From Cognatishimia sp. MH4019 (GTDB lineage: Bacteria > Pseudomonadota > Alphaproteobacteria > Rhodobacterales > Rhodobacteraceae), in assembly GCF_020177595.1 (NCBI RefSeq), contig NZ_JAHTBL010000001.1, forward strand, positions 124,001 through 188,000: a DNA stretch of 64,000 nt, written 5' to 3'. The position numbers were made by a program, and so were the translations under genes. Under the pieces are notes generated by a model. It saw nothing but the letters and a program-made list of their open reading frames with translations. It ran no database searches and had not been told where the DNA came from. Of the stretch, positions 54,933 to 64,000 are shown piece by piece. Positions within the stretch are counted from its first letter, which is position 1; the number at the start of each line of letters is the position of its first letter.

Positions 54933-56096
54933 ATGCCCGTCAAAAACCGCTTTGCAGAGCTGCTGCCCGAAATCACCGAATGGCGTCGGGACCTGCACGA
55001 AAACCCCGAGATCCTGTTCGAGACACACCGCACTTCGGCCATGGTCGCCGACAAGCTGGCCGAGTTCGGCTGCGATGAGATCGTCACCGGATTGGGCCGC
55101 ACAGGCGTTGTGGGGGTTATCAAAGGCAAGACGAACTCCTCGGGCCGCACGATTGGCTTGCGTGCCGATATGGACGCACTGCCGATCCATGAGGCGACGG
55201 GGTTGGAGTATGCCTCCAAAACCGATGGCGCGATGCATGCGTGCGGGCATGACGGGCATACCGCGATGTTGCTGGGTGCTGCGAAATACCTCGCTGAGAC
55301 GCGCAATTTCGATGGCACCTGCGTGGTGATTTTCCAGCCCGCCGAAGAAGGCGGTGGCGGCGGCAAAGAGATGTGCGATGACGGCATGATGGAGCGGTTC
55401 GGCATCCAGGAGGTCTACGGCATGCACAACTGGCCCGGCAAACCCGTGGGCAGTTTCGCGATCCGTCCGGGGGCGTTCTTTGCTGCCGCTGACCAGTTCG
55501 AGATTGAGGTCGAAGGCAAGGGCGGCCACGCCGCCAAGCCGCAAGAGACCGTGGATACAACCGTCATGGCCAGCCATATCGTGCTGGCGTTGCAGACCAT
55601 CGCCAGCCGCAATGTGGACCCGGTCAAGCAATGCGTCGTCTCGGTCACCTCGTTTGAGACGGACAGCAAAGCCCATAACGTGATCCCGCAGCGGGTGACG
55701 TTGCGCGGTACGGTGCGGACGCTGGACGCAGAGGTGCAGGACCTTGCCGAAAAGCGTTTGATCGAGATTGCAGAGGCCACGGCGAAGGTTTTTGGCGGCG
55801 AAGCGCGGGTGGATTATCAGCGCGGATATCCAGTGATGGTGAACTCGGAAGAGCAGACGGAATTTGCGGCGGAAGTCGCTGCAAAAGTGTCTGGCGAGTG
55901 TGAAGAGGCACCGCTGGTCATGGGCGGCGAGGATTTCGCCTTCATGCTGAACGAGCGACCGGGGGCCTATATTTTGGTCGGCAATGGCGACACGGCGTCT
56001 GTGCATCATCCGGAATATAACTTCAGTGATGACGCGATCCCGGCGGGTTGTTCCTGGTGGGCCGAGATCGTCGAACAGCGCATGCCCGCCGCTTGA
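54933..56096 (+). CDS. M20D family amidohydrolase (hippurate hydrolase-like)
   Basis: A 387-aa peptidase M20D protein. Metal ligands sit in MHACGHDGHTAMLLGAAKYL, FQPAEEGGGGGKEM, VYGMHNWPGKPVG and at the C-terminus VHHPEYNFSDDAIPAG. Relatives cleave N-acyl or N-benzoyl amino acids. It starts 1 base after the preceding M20 gene, so the transporter ATPase and both hydrolases look like one operon for uptake and cleavage of N-acylated amino acids or peptides. Confidence 0.92.
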   Translation: MPVKNRFAELLPEITEWRRDLHENPEILFETHRTSAMVADKLAEFGCDEIVTGLGRTGVVGVIKGKTNSSGRTIGLRADMDALPIHEATGLEYASKTDGAMHACGHDGHTAMLLGAAKYLAETRNFDGTCVVIFQPAEEGGGGGKEMCDDGMMERFGIQEVYGMHNWPGKPVGSFAIRPGAFFAAADQFEIEVEGKGGHAAKPQETVDTTVMASHIVLALQTIASRNVDPVKQCVVSVTSFETDSKAHNVIPQRVTLRGTVRTLDAEVQDLAEKRLIEIAEATAKVFGGEARVDYQRGYPVMVNSEEQTEFAAEVAAKVSGECEEAPLVMGGEDFAFMLNERPGAYILVGNGDTASVHHPEYNFSDDAIPAGCSWWAEIVEQRMPAA

Positions 56097-56112
56097 GGCT
56101 GGACCTGAGCGG

Positions 56113-56134
56113 GGGGAGCGGGTAACCCGCCCCC
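56113..56134 (+). promoter_or_regulatory. GC hairpin ending at the start codon of the glycosyltransferase-like gene
   Basis: Inner stem GCGGG/CCCGC (56118-56122, 56126-56130) with loop TAA, extended past one bulged A by GGGG/CCCC (56113-56116, 56131-56134). It abuts the ATG at 56135 and contains the only G-rich Shine-Dalgarno candidate, so it could block translation. It may also act as a terminator remnant for the amidohydrolase. Confidence 0.5.
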
Positions 56135-56932
56135 ATGACGACCGCCAATATCATCTGCATCAAATGGGGCACGCTGTTCGGGCCGGAATATGTGAACCGG
56201 CTCTATTCCGGCGTGCGCCGCAATATTAAGGCCGATGTGCGGTTTTTCTGCATGACCGAGGATAGCGCCGGGTTTCATCCCGATATCGAGGTGCTCGATC
56301 TGCCGGTCGAACCTTATGCGGATGAAATGGACAAGGCGCTGGCGGTGGCCAATCGGCAAGGCGCGATGCGCAAGGTGAGCCTGTTCAAGCCCGGATTAAT
56401 CCCCGATCTAGAGGGGTCCGTTTTGGGCTTTGATCTGGATGTGGTGATTACCGGCGATCTGACTCCGATCTGGCAAATGGCCCCCGGCAAAGTGGCGATG
56501 CGCCATGACTGGACCGAAGAGCGCAAAGGGCGGCCCACAGGGCATGGATCGGTCTTTCGATACGATCCGGCGGTGCATGGGTTTCTCTATGACGACCTCG
56601 CGGCGGACCCCTATAAGGTCGTCGAAGAGGCACGAGGCTCAGAGCAGCGCTATACCTCGCACAAGGCGATGGATAAGGATGCTTTCGCCTATATTCCAGA
56701 GCCTTACGTTGTGTCCTTCAAGTATGACTGCAACCCGTTTCCGGGCAACTACTGTCGTGCGCCTGCTTTGCCTGCTGACGCGCGTGTGGTGTGTTTTCAT
56801 GGGCGTCCGAAGATGTCAGAGGCCATCTACGGCTACTCCGGATCATGGGTCCGGCGTTCAAAGCCATGTCCATGGTTGGAAGATCACTGGATTACGCGCA
56901 CGCGCGCGGATTTGGGCGCTGACTACGGCTGA
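56135..56932 (+). CDS. Glycosyltransferase-like protein (DxD motif)
   Basis: A 265-aa cytoplasmic protein. It opens ANIICIKWGTLFGPEYVNRL and contains a GSVLGFDLDVVITGDLTPI segment whose DLD resembles the metal-binding DxD of nucleotide-sugar glycosyltransferases. A VVCFHGRPKM segment near the C-terminus supplies a further His. The overall pattern resembles GT8-like proteins of alphaproteobacteria, but the family call is tentative. The stop directly abuts the moaA stop on the other strand. Confidence 0.72.
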   Translation: MTTANIICIKWGTLFGPEYVNRLYSGVRRNIKADVRFFCMTEDSAGFHPDIEVLDLPVEPYADEMDKALAVANRQGAMRKVSLFKPGLIPDLEGSVLGFDLDVVITGDLTPIWQMAPGKVAMRHDWTEERKGRPTGHGSVFRYDPAVHGFLYDDLAADPYKVVEEARGSEQRYTSHKAMDKDAFAYIPEPYVVSFKYDCNPFPGNYCRAPALPADARVVCFHGRPKMSEAIYGYSGSWVRRSKPCPWLEDHWITRTRADLGADYG

Positions 56933-57940
56933 TTAGCCGCCTGTGTGGCTCATATGGCGGGTCATCTGACCGCCAAGCTCTTGCCGGGAATAGTCGAAAT
57001 CGTGGCCTTTTGGCTTGAGCGCAATCGCGGCCCGGATCGCCTCTTCCAACGGGAAATCGGTGTCGGGATAGGCCCGCAGCGGCGCGCGCAGATCGGATTT
57101 TCCTTCCTGACCCAGACAGGTGTAAATCTCACCTGTGCAGGTGATCCGCACGCGATTGCAGCTTTCGCAGAAATTATGGGTCAGCGGCGTGATAAAGCCG
57201 ATCTTTTGGCCCGTTTCTTCAAGCCGGATATAGCGGGCTGGGCCGCCCGTGCGCTCGGCCAGATCGGTCATGGTGAAGCGCTCGCCGATGGTCTTGCGCA
57301 TGTCCTTGAGCGACCAATACTGCCCCAACCGGTTCTCATTGCCGATATCGCCCATCGGCATGACCTCGATAAAGGTCAGGTCCATGTCGCGGGAGGCACA
57401 CCAGTCAATGAGCGGAAATAGCTCATCCTCGTTGAACCCCTTCAGCGCGACCGTGTTGATCTTGACCCGAAGCCCTGCCTTCTGCGCCGCATCAATGCCC
57501 TTGATGACCTGAGGCAAACGCCCCCAGCGCGTAATCTCGGCAAACTTGGCCTCGTCCAGCGTATCAAGCGAGATGTTGATCCGCTTCACGCCACATGCGG
57601 CCAGATCATCTGCGTATTTTTCCAACTGAGAGCCATTTGTCGTCAGCGTCAGCTCTTTCAAAGCGCCGCTTTCCAAATGACGCGACATGGCGTCGAAATA
57701 GGTCATGATCCCGCGCCGCACCAAAGGCTCGCCCCCGGTGATGCGCAGCTTTTGCACGCCCAGACGGACGAATGTCGAACACAGGCGGTCCAACTCCTCT
57801 AAAGTCAGCAGCTCTTTCTTGGGCAGAAAGGTCATGTTTTCCGACATGCAGTACACACAGCGAAAATCGCAACGGTCCGTGACGGACACCCGCAGGTAGG
57901 AAATCGCGCGCTCAAATGGGTCAATCAATGGCTGGCTCAT
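56933..57940 (-). CDS. moaA: GTP 3',8-cyclase, molybdenum cofactor synthesis
   Basis: MoaA is the radical-SAM enzyme that, with MoaC, turns GTP into cyclic pyranopterin monophosphate, the first molybdenum cofactor intermediate. The 335-aa protein has the N-terminal cluster motif C24-x3-C28-x2-C31 ([12 protein letters not shown]). A second [4Fe-4S] site is at [18 protein letters not shown] near the C-terminus, and the protein has the functional C-terminal Gly-Gly. The start at 57940 gives MSQPLIDPF; the frame is open upstream but runs antisense to the lipoprotein gene. No other moa genes are in the window. Confidence 0.96.
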   Translation of the reverse strand: MSQPLIDPFERAISYLRVSVTDRCDFRCVYCMSENMTFLPKKELLTLEELDRLCSTFVRLGVQKLRITGGEPLVRRGIMTYFDAMSRHLESGALKELTLTTNGSQLEKYADDLAACGVKRINISLDTLDEAKFAEITRWGRLPQVIKGIDAAQKAGLRVKINTVALKGFNEDELFPLIDWCASRDMDLTFIEVMPMGDIGNENRLGQYWSLKDMRKTIGERFTMTDLAERTGGPARYIRLEETGQKIGFITPLTHNFCESCNRVRITCTGEIYTCLGQEGKSDLRAPLRAYPDTDFPLEEAIRAAIALKPKGHDFDYSRQELGGQMTRHMSHTGG

Positions 57941-58024
57941 CCTTAGAAAGGTAAGCGGGAAAACCGGAGGCCACAAGCCCGCGGGGCGGTTGCGGGCAGG
58001 CAAAACCCTGTTAAGACTAGGGAT

Positions 58025-58507
58025 ATGAGCTTGATGCGACAATTTGGAACTCTTTCGGCATTGGTGTTTCTGGCGGCCTGCGCGGTCCCGGCGACCCAAA
58101 CGGCACCTGACCCCGAACCAGAAAACGCGGCACCTGAGGCGGCCCTGCCGAAACCGGCAGCCCCACCGCCTTCTGCACGCACAGTTGAGCAGTTTGACAC
58201 GACCACCGCAGAGGAGCGGGCCGAGGTCGTCAAAGCTGCTGCAACGCCTGCGCAAGACAGGGCGTTGGGAACGACGGTGGCGTCGCTGGGCGATCCGACC
58301 GATCCTGGCTTTTGGCTGAAAACACCGCTGGTCTCGTCCGAGCAGCCGGGCCGCGTGACCTATCCGGCAGCCGGCACCAGCGTTGCCGTGACGCTGATCC
58401 CGATCGACGGCCCGTCGACAGGGGGGTCGCGGTTGTCCTTGCCCGCGATGCGGCTGCTGCAGGCTCCGCTGACAGGGCTGCCTGAAGTCACTGTTTTCGC
58501 ACGCTAA
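58025..58507 (+). CDS. Small lipoprotein of unknown function
   Basis: A 160-aa protein with a lipoprotein signal: [19 protein letters not shown], with cysteine at 19 after LAA. A Pro/Ala-rich stretch (about 22-55) follows, then a compact domain ([40 protein letters not shown]). I recall similar short lipoproteins in Rhodobacterales but know no function. Its TAA is followed at once by the ATG of the acyl-CoA synthetase, so the two are one transcript. Confidence 0.8.
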   Translation: MSLMRQFGTLSALVFLAACAVPATQTAPDPEPENAAPEAALPKPAAPPPSARTVEQFDTTTAEERAEVVKAAATPAQDRALGTTVASLGDPTDPGFWLKTPLVSSEQPGRVTYPAAGTSVAVTLIPIDGPSTGGSRLSLPAMRLLQAPLTGLPEVTVFAR

Positions 58508-60109
58508 ATGACCCGCGCGCTGGTCCCTTGGAACGGCGATTGGGATGACGCCCGCGCGGCATTTCGCTGGAGTATTCCGCCTGTATTCAACATCGCCGAG
58601 CGTTGTTGCGACAGCTGGGCCTTGAGTGATCCTGATCGTGTTGCGTTGATCGTGCCTGACGGACGCGATTGGACCTATGGTGCGTTGAAAGAGGCCAGCG
58701 ACCGTTTCGCCAATGTGTTGCGCGCGCAAGGCATCGGGCCAGGCGACCGGGTGGCTGTCCTGCTGCCTCAAGCGCCCGAGGTGATGATCACCCATTTCGC
58801 GGCAATGAAGCTGGGGGCTGTCAGCCTGCCGCTTTTCACGCTTTTCGGGACCGAGGCTTTGGCCTATCGCCTATTTGATAGCGGTGCGAAGGCTGTGGTG
58901 ACCCATAGCGAAGGGGTTGAGAAGCTCACCGCGATCAGCAATCAAACGCCCGATCTCAAAGCGATTTTCAGTATCGAGGGCGGGGTAGAGCCCATCCGCG
59001 ATTTCTGGGCCGATATTGAACGGGCCTCTTCGCAGATCACGCCTGTCGCGACGGCGGCTGAAGACCCCGCGATGATGATTTATACCTCTGGCACAACGGG
59101 TGACCCCAAGGGCGTCCTGCACGCCCATCGCTTCTTGCTGGGCCATTTGCCATGTGTCGAGATGCACCATGAGGGTCTGCCGCAGCCCCGCGATTTGGGC
59201 TGGACCCCTGCAGATTGGGCCTGGATCGGTGGTCTGATGGACCTCGCGATGCCCTGCCTTTATTATGGCATCCCGCAGGTCGTGACGCGCATGCGCAAAT
59301 TTGATCCGCAATCGGCTTTTGATCTGATTGCGCGCCATAAAATCCGCAATATGTTCCTGCCGCCCACTGCGCTCAAATTGATGCGCGATGTGCTGGTTCC
59401 CGATGCGGTCGATATTCGTAGTATCGGATCGGGGGGCGAAAGCCTTGGCGCTGATCTGTTGGAGTGGGGCCGCGAGGTTTTGGGCGCGCCGATCAACGAG
59501 CTTTATGGCCAGACAGAATGTAATCTTGTCATCACGTCGCGCGCCGGGGCTGGCGTTTTGCGTCCCGGCACGATGGGCAAGGCGGTTCCGGGCCATGATG
59601 TGGCGGTGATCGACGGCGACGGTAACCCCGTCGCCGATGGGCAAGAGGGCGAGATCGCCGTGCGGCGGGGAAGTGCCTCTATGTTTTTGAAATATTGGAA
59701 CAAAGCTGAGAAGACGGCAGAGAAGTTTACAGGCGATTGGATGCGCACGGGCGATCTTGGCACCCGCGACGAGGCCGGTTATTTCCGCTATGCGAGCCGC
59801 GACGACGATGTGATCACCTCGGCTGGCTACCGAATTGGACCGACCGAGATTGAGACCTGTCTGACAGCGCATCCCGATGTGTTGAGGGCAGCCGTGATCG
59901 GTGAACCTGATCCGCTGCGCACCGAAATTGTCGTTGCGTATGTGGTTTTGCGAGAGGGCGTGGAATGGGAGGGCTTGTCGGACGTGTTAATCGACCGTGT
60001 CCGCAAAGAGGTCTCCCCTCATGTGGCCCCGCGCCGGATTGAGCGGCGCGAAAGCTTGCCCATGACCGCCACGGGCAAGATCATGCGGCGCGCATTGCGG
60101 CAGGATTAA
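58508..60109 (+). CDS. Acyl-CoA synthetase (AMP-forming)
   Basis: A 533-aa ANL-superfamily adenylating enzyme that activates a carboxylic acid to its CoA thioester. Motifs visible are [20 protein letters not shown] (P-loop), [47 protein letters not shown], and the C-terminal lysine loop [15 protein letters not shown]. The sequence style fits the medium-chain/acetyl-like group, but the substrate is not defined. Its stop overlaps the stop of the converging AlkD-like gene in TTAA. Confidence 0.9.
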   Translation: MTRALVPWNGDWDDARAAFRWSIPPVFNIAERCCDSWALSDPDRVALIVPDGRDWTYGALKEASDRFANVLRAQGIGPGDRVAVLLPQAPEVMITHFAAMKLGAVSLPLFTLFGTEALAYRLFDSGAKAVVTHSEGVEKLTAISNQTPDLKAIFSIEGGVEPIRDFWADIERASSQITPVATAAEDPAMMIYTSGTTGDPKGVLHAHRFLLGHLPCVEMHHEGLPQPRDLGWTPADWAWIGGLMDLAMPCLYYGIPQVVTRMRKFDPQSAFDLIARHKIRNMFLPPTALKLMRDVLVPDAVDIRSIGSGGESLGADLLEWGREVLGAPINELYGQTECNLVITSRAGAGVLRPGTMGKAVPGHDVAVIDGDGNPVADGQEGEIAVRRGSASMFLKYWNKAEKTAEKFTGDWMRTGDLGTRDEAGYFRYASRDDDVITSAGYRIGPTEIETCLTAHPDVLRAAVIGEPDPLRTEIVVAYVVLREGVEWEGLSDVLIDRVRKEVSPHVAPRRIERRESLPMTATGKIMRRALRQD

Positions 60110-60783
60110 TCGCGCAACAGACGTCCGGCTTCCTTACGCAGAGAGGGGCGCATTTGATCACCATGGCGAGCGAGGAAGGCGCGGACGCGTTCGGCATCAT
60201 GCTTGGAGAGCTCTCTGATCCACCACGCAACAGCCTTCTGAATAAACCATTCAGAATCAGTGGTATAGCTGGCTGCCCAGCCCAGAACCCGGTCACGGAT
60301 TTCAAGCTCTTGCGGTTTTGGGAAATTCTGTTTCGTCCATGGCAACGTCATCACAAGGGCTGCGCGCCGGGTCCAGAGGTGGTCGGCGGTGGTCCATTCT
60401 GCCACAGCGTCAATCCGCGCGGGGTCAGCCAATAGGCGTTTTTGACCGGCGATACAGGCGTGATCTGCGATGGCCCAGGCATCAAATTGCGGCACCCAGC
60501 TTTGGAGGATTGTCCAGACACGGGCGTCATCGGGTTTGATCCGGGCTTGGGTAAAGAGCTTTGCTGCTGCGATGCGTGCTTCATGAATATCAGTTGCCCA
60601 AAGCCCTTCGGCCAGATCGCAGCGGGCGCCCAGATCCATGTTGGCGCGCCACGTCTTTGTCAACGCGTCAATTACCGGGTTCGCGACGCCCAAGTAAACG
60701 CGGGGGACTTTGTGATAGGCGGCCATTTCAGCGGCCTTTTCTGGCGATGTTCCAAGCGCGGCAAGCGCCTCTTCAACTGTCAT
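60106..60783 (-). CDS. DNA alkylation repair protein, AlkD-like
   Basis: A 225-aa all-helical protein with HEAT-like repeats, matching AlkD glycosylases that excise N3- and N7-alkylpurines. Segments such as AKLFTQARIKPDDARVWTILQSW, DHLWTRRAALVMTLPWTKQNF and SEWFIQKAVAWWIRELSKHD are typical, with the Trp/Arg-rich concave face. The start overlaps the glmS stop by 4 bases (ATGA), so it is downstream in the glmU-glmS transcript. Confidence 0.88.
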   Translation of the reverse strand: MTVEEALAALGTSPEKAAEMAAYHKVPRVYLGVANPVIDALTKTWRANMDLGARCDLAEGLWATDIHEARIAAAKLFTQARIKPDDARVWTILQSWVPQFDAWAIADHACIAGQKRLLADPARIDAVAEWTTADHLWTRRAALVMTLPWTKQNFPKPQELEIRDRVLGWAASYTTDSEWFIQKAVAWWIRELSKHDAERVRAFLARHGDQMRPSLRKEAGRLLRD

Positions 60784-62597
60784 TCGACGGTCACGGATTT
60801 CGCCAGATTGCGCGGTTGGTCCACATCGGTGCCTTTGGCAACAGCGGTGTGATAGGCCAGCAATTGCGCAGGCACGGCGTAAAGTATGGGCGCCAGCAGC
60901 GGCGAGACGGCAGGCATCTCAATCTGCTCCCACACGCCGATGCCGCCGGTTGCGATCCCGTCTTGGTCCGAGATCAGGACAACCTTGCCGTTGCGCGCCA
61001 TGACCTCTTGCATGTTCGACACGGTTTTGTCGAAAAGCGGGTCGGTAGGGGCCATGACGACCACGGGCATTTTCTTGTCGATCAAGGCAATAGGCCCATG
61101 CTTCAACTCGCCGGATGCATAGCCTTCGGCATGTATATAGCTGATTTCTTTCAGCTTTAAGGCGCCTTCCAATGCAAGCGGGAACATCGCGCCACGCCCC
61201 AGAAAGATCACGTCCTGCGCTTCGGCGAGCTTTCGTGATACTTTTCGAACGGTTTTTTCGATGCGGAGCGCCTGATTGAGCAATCCGGGCAGCGCGCGCA
61301 TATCCGCCAAATGGGCCGCAAGCTGATCCGGGGGCAGGGTGCCACGTTGTCGTGCGGCCTCCATCGCGAGGGTGAGCAGTACAGTTAATTGGCAGGTGAA
61401 CGCTTTGGTGGAGGCGACACCGATTTCGGTGCCTGCGAGGATCGGCAAGGCCAGATCGCTTTCGCGCGCGATGGAGCTTTCGGGGACGTTGACGACCGAT
61501 AGAATCGTGTCGGCCTTGCCCTCGCAATAGCGCAAGGCGGCCAGCGTGTCCGCGGTTTCCCCTGACTGGCTGACAAACAGGGCCGCGGTGCCTTTAGCGA
61601 TAGGAGGCTCCCGATAGCGGAATTCAGAAGCGATATCGACTTCGACGGGCAGGCGGGCGACCTGCTCGAACCAATATTTTGCAGTGAGGCAGGCCAGATA
61701 GGCAGTGCCGCAAGCAACCATGGTCAGCCGGTCGATCTTGGTGAAATCAATCGCGCCGGGCAGGGTGATCGTGTCATTCGCGCCAATGTAGAAGTTTAGC
61801 GCGTTGCCCAGAACCATCGGTTGCTCGGCGATCTCCTTGGCCATGAAATGCTTGTAGCCTCCCTTCTCGACACCTGCGGTTTCAAGCTGAATCTGCCGTT
61901 TCTGTCGATTGGCGCGGGAGCCGTTTTTATCCGTAATTTCAACGCTGTTTCGGGTGACGACGGCAAAGTCGCCTTCTTCAAGATAGGTCACCTGATCCGT
62001 CATCGGGGCAAGCGCAATCGCGTCTGATCCGACGAACATCTCCCCCTCGCCATGACCGATGGCCAAGGGCGATCCAAGCCGCGCGGCCACGATCAGGTCT
62101 TCTTCACCATGAAATAGAAAGCAGAGTGCAAAGGCACCTTCCAGCTTGGCGATGGTTTTTCGCGCGGCCTCGACGGGTGTGTCGCCATTCCTCAGAAAAT
62201 GATGCGCGAGCATGGCGACGGTTTCAGTGTCGGTCTCGGTCTCGCTGGTCAGGCCGTGTTCGGCCAGTTCGGCGCGCAGATCGCGGAAATTCTCGATGAT
62301 CCCGTTATGCACCACGGCCACGTCTCCGCAGCGGTGGGGATGCGCGTTCTCCGCTGTAGGTGCGCCATGTGTCGCCCAGCGGGTATGTCCGATCCCGGAC
62401 TTACCTGCCAGCGGGTCATGCACCAGCAAATCCGACAGGTTCACCAGCTTACCCACCGCTCTGCGGCGGTCTAAAGCGCCATCATTGACGGTTGCAATTC
62501 CAGCGCTGTCATAGCCGCGATATTCGAGCCGCTTCAGCGCCTCAACAAGGATCGGAGCCACCTCATGGGTGCCAAGAACACCTACAATACCGCACAT
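60780..62597 (-). CDS. glmS: Glutamine--fructose-6-phosphate aminotransferase (isomerising)
   Basis: GlmS makes glucosamine-6-phosphate from fructose-6-phosphate and glutamine, the entry to UDP-GlcNAc. The 605-aa protein has the N-terminal nucleophile Cys2 (MCGIVGVLGTHEVAP), GHTRWATHGAPTAENAHP, two SIS domains (SQSGETADTLAALRYCEGKA and FLGRGAMFPLALEGALKLKE) and the C-terminal LAKSVTVE. Length is normal. Its ATG shares a base with the glmU stop (TAATG). Confidence 0.97.
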   Translation of the reverse strand: MCGIVGVLGTHEVAPILVEALKRLEYRGYDSAGIATVNDGALDRRRAVGKLVNLSDLLVHDPLAGKSGIGHTRWATHGAPTAENAHPHRCGDVAVVHNGIIENFRDLRAELAEHGLTSETETDTETVAMLAHHFLRNGDTPVEAARKTIAKLEGAFALCFLFHGEEDLIVAARLGSPLAIGHGEGEMFVGSDAIALAPMTDQVTYLEEGDFAVVTRNSVEITDKNGSRANRQKRQIQLETAGVEKGGYKHFMAKEIAEQPMVLGNALNFYIGANDTITLPGAIDFTKIDRLTMVACGTAYLACLTAKYWFEQVARLPVEVDIASEFRYREPPIAKGTAALFVSQSGETADTLAALRYCEGKADTILSVVNVPESSIARESDLALPILAGTEIGVASTKAFTCQLTVLLTLAMEAARQRGTLPPDQLAAHLADMRALPGLLNQALRIEKTVRKVSRKLAEAQDVIFLGRGAMFPLALEGALKLKEISYIHAEGYASGELKHGPIALIDKKMPVVVMAPTDPLFDKTVSNMQEVMARNGKVVLISDQDGIATGGIGVWEQIEMPAVSPLLAPILYAVPAQLLAYHTAVAKGTDVDQPRNLAKSVTVE

Positions 62598-63952
62598 TAT
62601 GAGCCGTCCTTCTGTCGTTTGGCCTTTATAGCCTTTAACTTTTCGAACAATTTTACGGCAAAGCCGGATTTGTTCTCCTGCCGGGCGCGGGCCACGGCCA
62701 GATCGGTTGCCGGGACGTCGCGCGTGATGACAGAGCCGCTTGCCGTCATCGCATCGTCGCCCAGTTTCACAGGGGCGACCAGCATCGTGTTGGATCCCAC
62801 GAATACGCGCGCGCCAATCTCGGTCTGGTGTTTCAGAACGCCATCGTAATTGCAGGTGATCGTGCCCGCCCCGATGTTGGAGGACGCGCCGATCTGTGCA
62901 TCGCCGATATAGCTGAGGTGGTTCACCTTGGCGCCTTCGGCGAGGGTGGCGTTTTTCAGCTCGACGAAGTTACCGATTTTCACGTCTTCCGACAGTTCGG
63001 TGCCGGGGCGCAGGCGGGCATAGGGGCCGACCACCGCGCCGCGCGCGACATGGCACCCCTCTAGATGCGAGAACGCACGTATGCGCGCACCAGTCTCAAC
63101 CGTGACACCGGGGGCGAAAACCACATTGGGCTCGATAACGCTGTCGCGGCCCAGCACTGTATCGGCGCTGAATTGCACTGTTTCGGGCGCTTGCAATGCC
63201 ACACCATCCTCCATCGCTTTGCGGCGCATCTGGGTTTGGAAAATCCCCTCCGCCTGGGCGAGTTCCGCGCGGGAGTTGATGCCCAGGGTTTCGGCCTCAT
63301 CGCAGCGCACGACGCCTGCCGTCAAACCGCGCTTGTGAGCCAGTTCCGGAATGTCGGTGAGGTAGTATTCCCCAGCGGCATTGTCATTGCCAACCTCGGA
63401 GAGAAGCTCAAAAAGCACATTGCAATCAGCCGCTATAACACCAGAATTACAAAGTGTTATAGCGCGTTCCTCATCCGAAGCCTCATTGTATTCAACGATC
63501 CGCTCAAGCGTATCGCCTTGCGTCACAAGCCGCCCGTAACGCGCTGGATCAGCCGCTTCGAACCCCAGCACAACCACGGCATATTTAGTGCGGGCCTCAA
63601 GCATCGCTTCCAAGGTTTCGGGTTGGATAAAGGGCGTATCGCCAAAGAGCACTATGGCGTCGCCCTCGAACCCCGCCAAAGCCGTGCGAGCCTGTTCGAC
63701 CGCATGGGCGGTGCCCAATTGCTCGGTCTGCAAAACAACGTCGACCTCGGGGTCGTAGATCTGGGCGGCGGCCTTCACGGCCTCGGCACCGTGACCGGTC
63801 ACGACGACGCTTCGGGTTGGAGAAATCGCAGCTGCCGATTGCATCGCGTGATGCAAAAGCGGCGCATTGCCGATCTCGTGCAAGACTTTGGGCAGGTCGG
63901 ACTGCATTCGCGTGCCTTTACCGGCCGCCAATAGAATGAGTGCGGTCGCCAT
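62597..63952 (-). CDS. glmU: Bifunctional UDP-N-acetylglucosamine pyrophosphorylase/acetyltransferase
   Basis: GlmU acetylates glucosamine-1-phosphate and then couples it to UTP, giving UDP-GlcNAc for peptidoglycan and lipid A. The N-terminal pyrophosphorylase domain opens LILLAAGKGTRMQSDLPKVLH, with ALFGDTPF-type substrate loops. The C-terminal left-handed beta-helix shows hexapeptide repeats (VEIGASSNIGAGTITCNYDG region). The start at 63952 gives MATALILLAAGKGTRM and 451 aa, the normal size; a second ATG at 63991 lacks proper spacing. It is cotranscribed with glmS. Confidence 0.97.
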   Translation of the reverse strand: MATALILLAAGKGTRMQSDLPKVLHEIGNAPLLHHAMQSAAAISPTRSVVVTGHGAEAVKAAAQIYDPEVDVVLQTEQLGTAHAVEQARTALAGFEGDAIVLFGDTPFIQPETLEAMLEARTKYAVVVLGFEAADPARYGRLVTQGDTLERIVEYNEASDEERAITLCNSGVIAADCNVLFELLSEVGNDNAAGEYYLTDIPELAHKRGLTAGVVRCDEAETLGINSRAELAQAEGIFQTQMRRKAMEDGVALQAPETVQFSADTVLGRDSVIEPNVVFAPGVTVETGARIRAFSHLEGCHVARGAVVGPYARLRPGTELSEDVKIGNFVELKNATLAEGAKVNHLSYIGDAQIGASSNIGAGTITCNYDGVLKHQTEIGARVFVGSNTMLVAPVKLGDDAMTASGSVITRDVPATDLAVARARQENKSGFAVKLFEKLKAIKAKRQKDGS

Positions 63953-64000
63953 GCCTGCCCCTTTTCTTTCTCTTGGCCCCGTTTTATCCATCCCTCAGCG

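Noticed and set aside
53747-55405. Long minus-strand open frame opposite the two M20 genes
   Set aside because: Antisense shadow; the plus-strand genes have intact metal-site motifs.
1-64000. Search for CRISPR arrays, tRNA or rRNA genes, transposases and integrase sites
   Set aside because: No regularly spaced repeats, cloverleaf-like sequence or mobile-element protein found.

Overview
The window is a gene-dense stretch of an alphaproteobacterial chromosome, most likely from the Rhodobacterales (Roseobacter group). The evidence is the murC-DUF2484-murB-ddl-ftsQ-ftsA-ftsZ-lpxC-bamD-recN order, an FtsZ with a very long Ala/Pro/Glu-rich linker, aerobic-type cobaltochelatase subunits CobS and CobT, a DUF3422 protein, malate synthase G next to a GlcG-like protein, and GC-rich DNA with short spacers. 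The genus cannot be fixed from the sequence. I see no tRNA, rRNA, CRISPR array, insertion sequence or prophage. No gap between genes exceeds about 300 bases.

Layout. 1-12946 (+): division and cell-wall cluster, from a murC cut by the window edge to recN. It is interrupted at 1564-3234 by an unrecognised 556-aa gene of lower GC. 12952-16632: FAD-linked dehydrogenase, ClC chloride transporter, DUF427 protein. 16693-22123 (-): aminopeptidase P, cobT, a small secreted protein and cobS. 22283-27164: membrane protein, J-domain protein, BolA, DUF4177 protein, gatB, lytic transglycosylase and a membrane protein. 27208-32701: pepN, then a VOC protein coupled to a WYL regulator, then a photolyase/cryptochrome and a 50-aa DUF2256 protein. 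32813-36295 (+): malate synthase G, GlcG-like protein, class I glutamine-amidotransferase-like hydrolase. 36416-42173 (-): phytase-like secreted protein, OsmC protein and two tandem GT39-type glycosyltransferases. 42297-47692: methyltransferase-like membrane protein, a 62-aa membrane protein, pntAB and DUF3422. 47822-56096: a dipeptide/oligopeptide ABC transporter facing its fused double ATPase, followed by two M20 hydrolases. 56135-63952: glycosyltransferase-like protein, moaA, lipoprotein, acyl-CoA synthetase, AlkD-like protein, glmS and glmU. GlmU and GlmS make the UDP-GlcNAc pathway intermediates that MurB, MurC and LpxC at the other end consume.

The most interesting signals lie outside the core genes. 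A near-consensus Pho box (38616-38633) sits in front of the phytase-like gene. A perfect 10-bp inverted repeat (29825-29850) lies in the promoter of the VOC-WYL pair. Five copies of a dispersed motif, usually a hairpin followed by a GTATTT..GGCAAA..TGAAACAGC-like tail, lie past gene 3' ends, including one head-to-head pair between converging genes. A 9-codon leader ORF and an inverted repeat wrap the start codon of the small secreted gene beside cobT. Stacked palindromes lie after murC and after the ClC gene. The unknown gene inserted in the cell-wall cluster is the best candidate for something undescribed, but nothing in its sequence lets me name a function.
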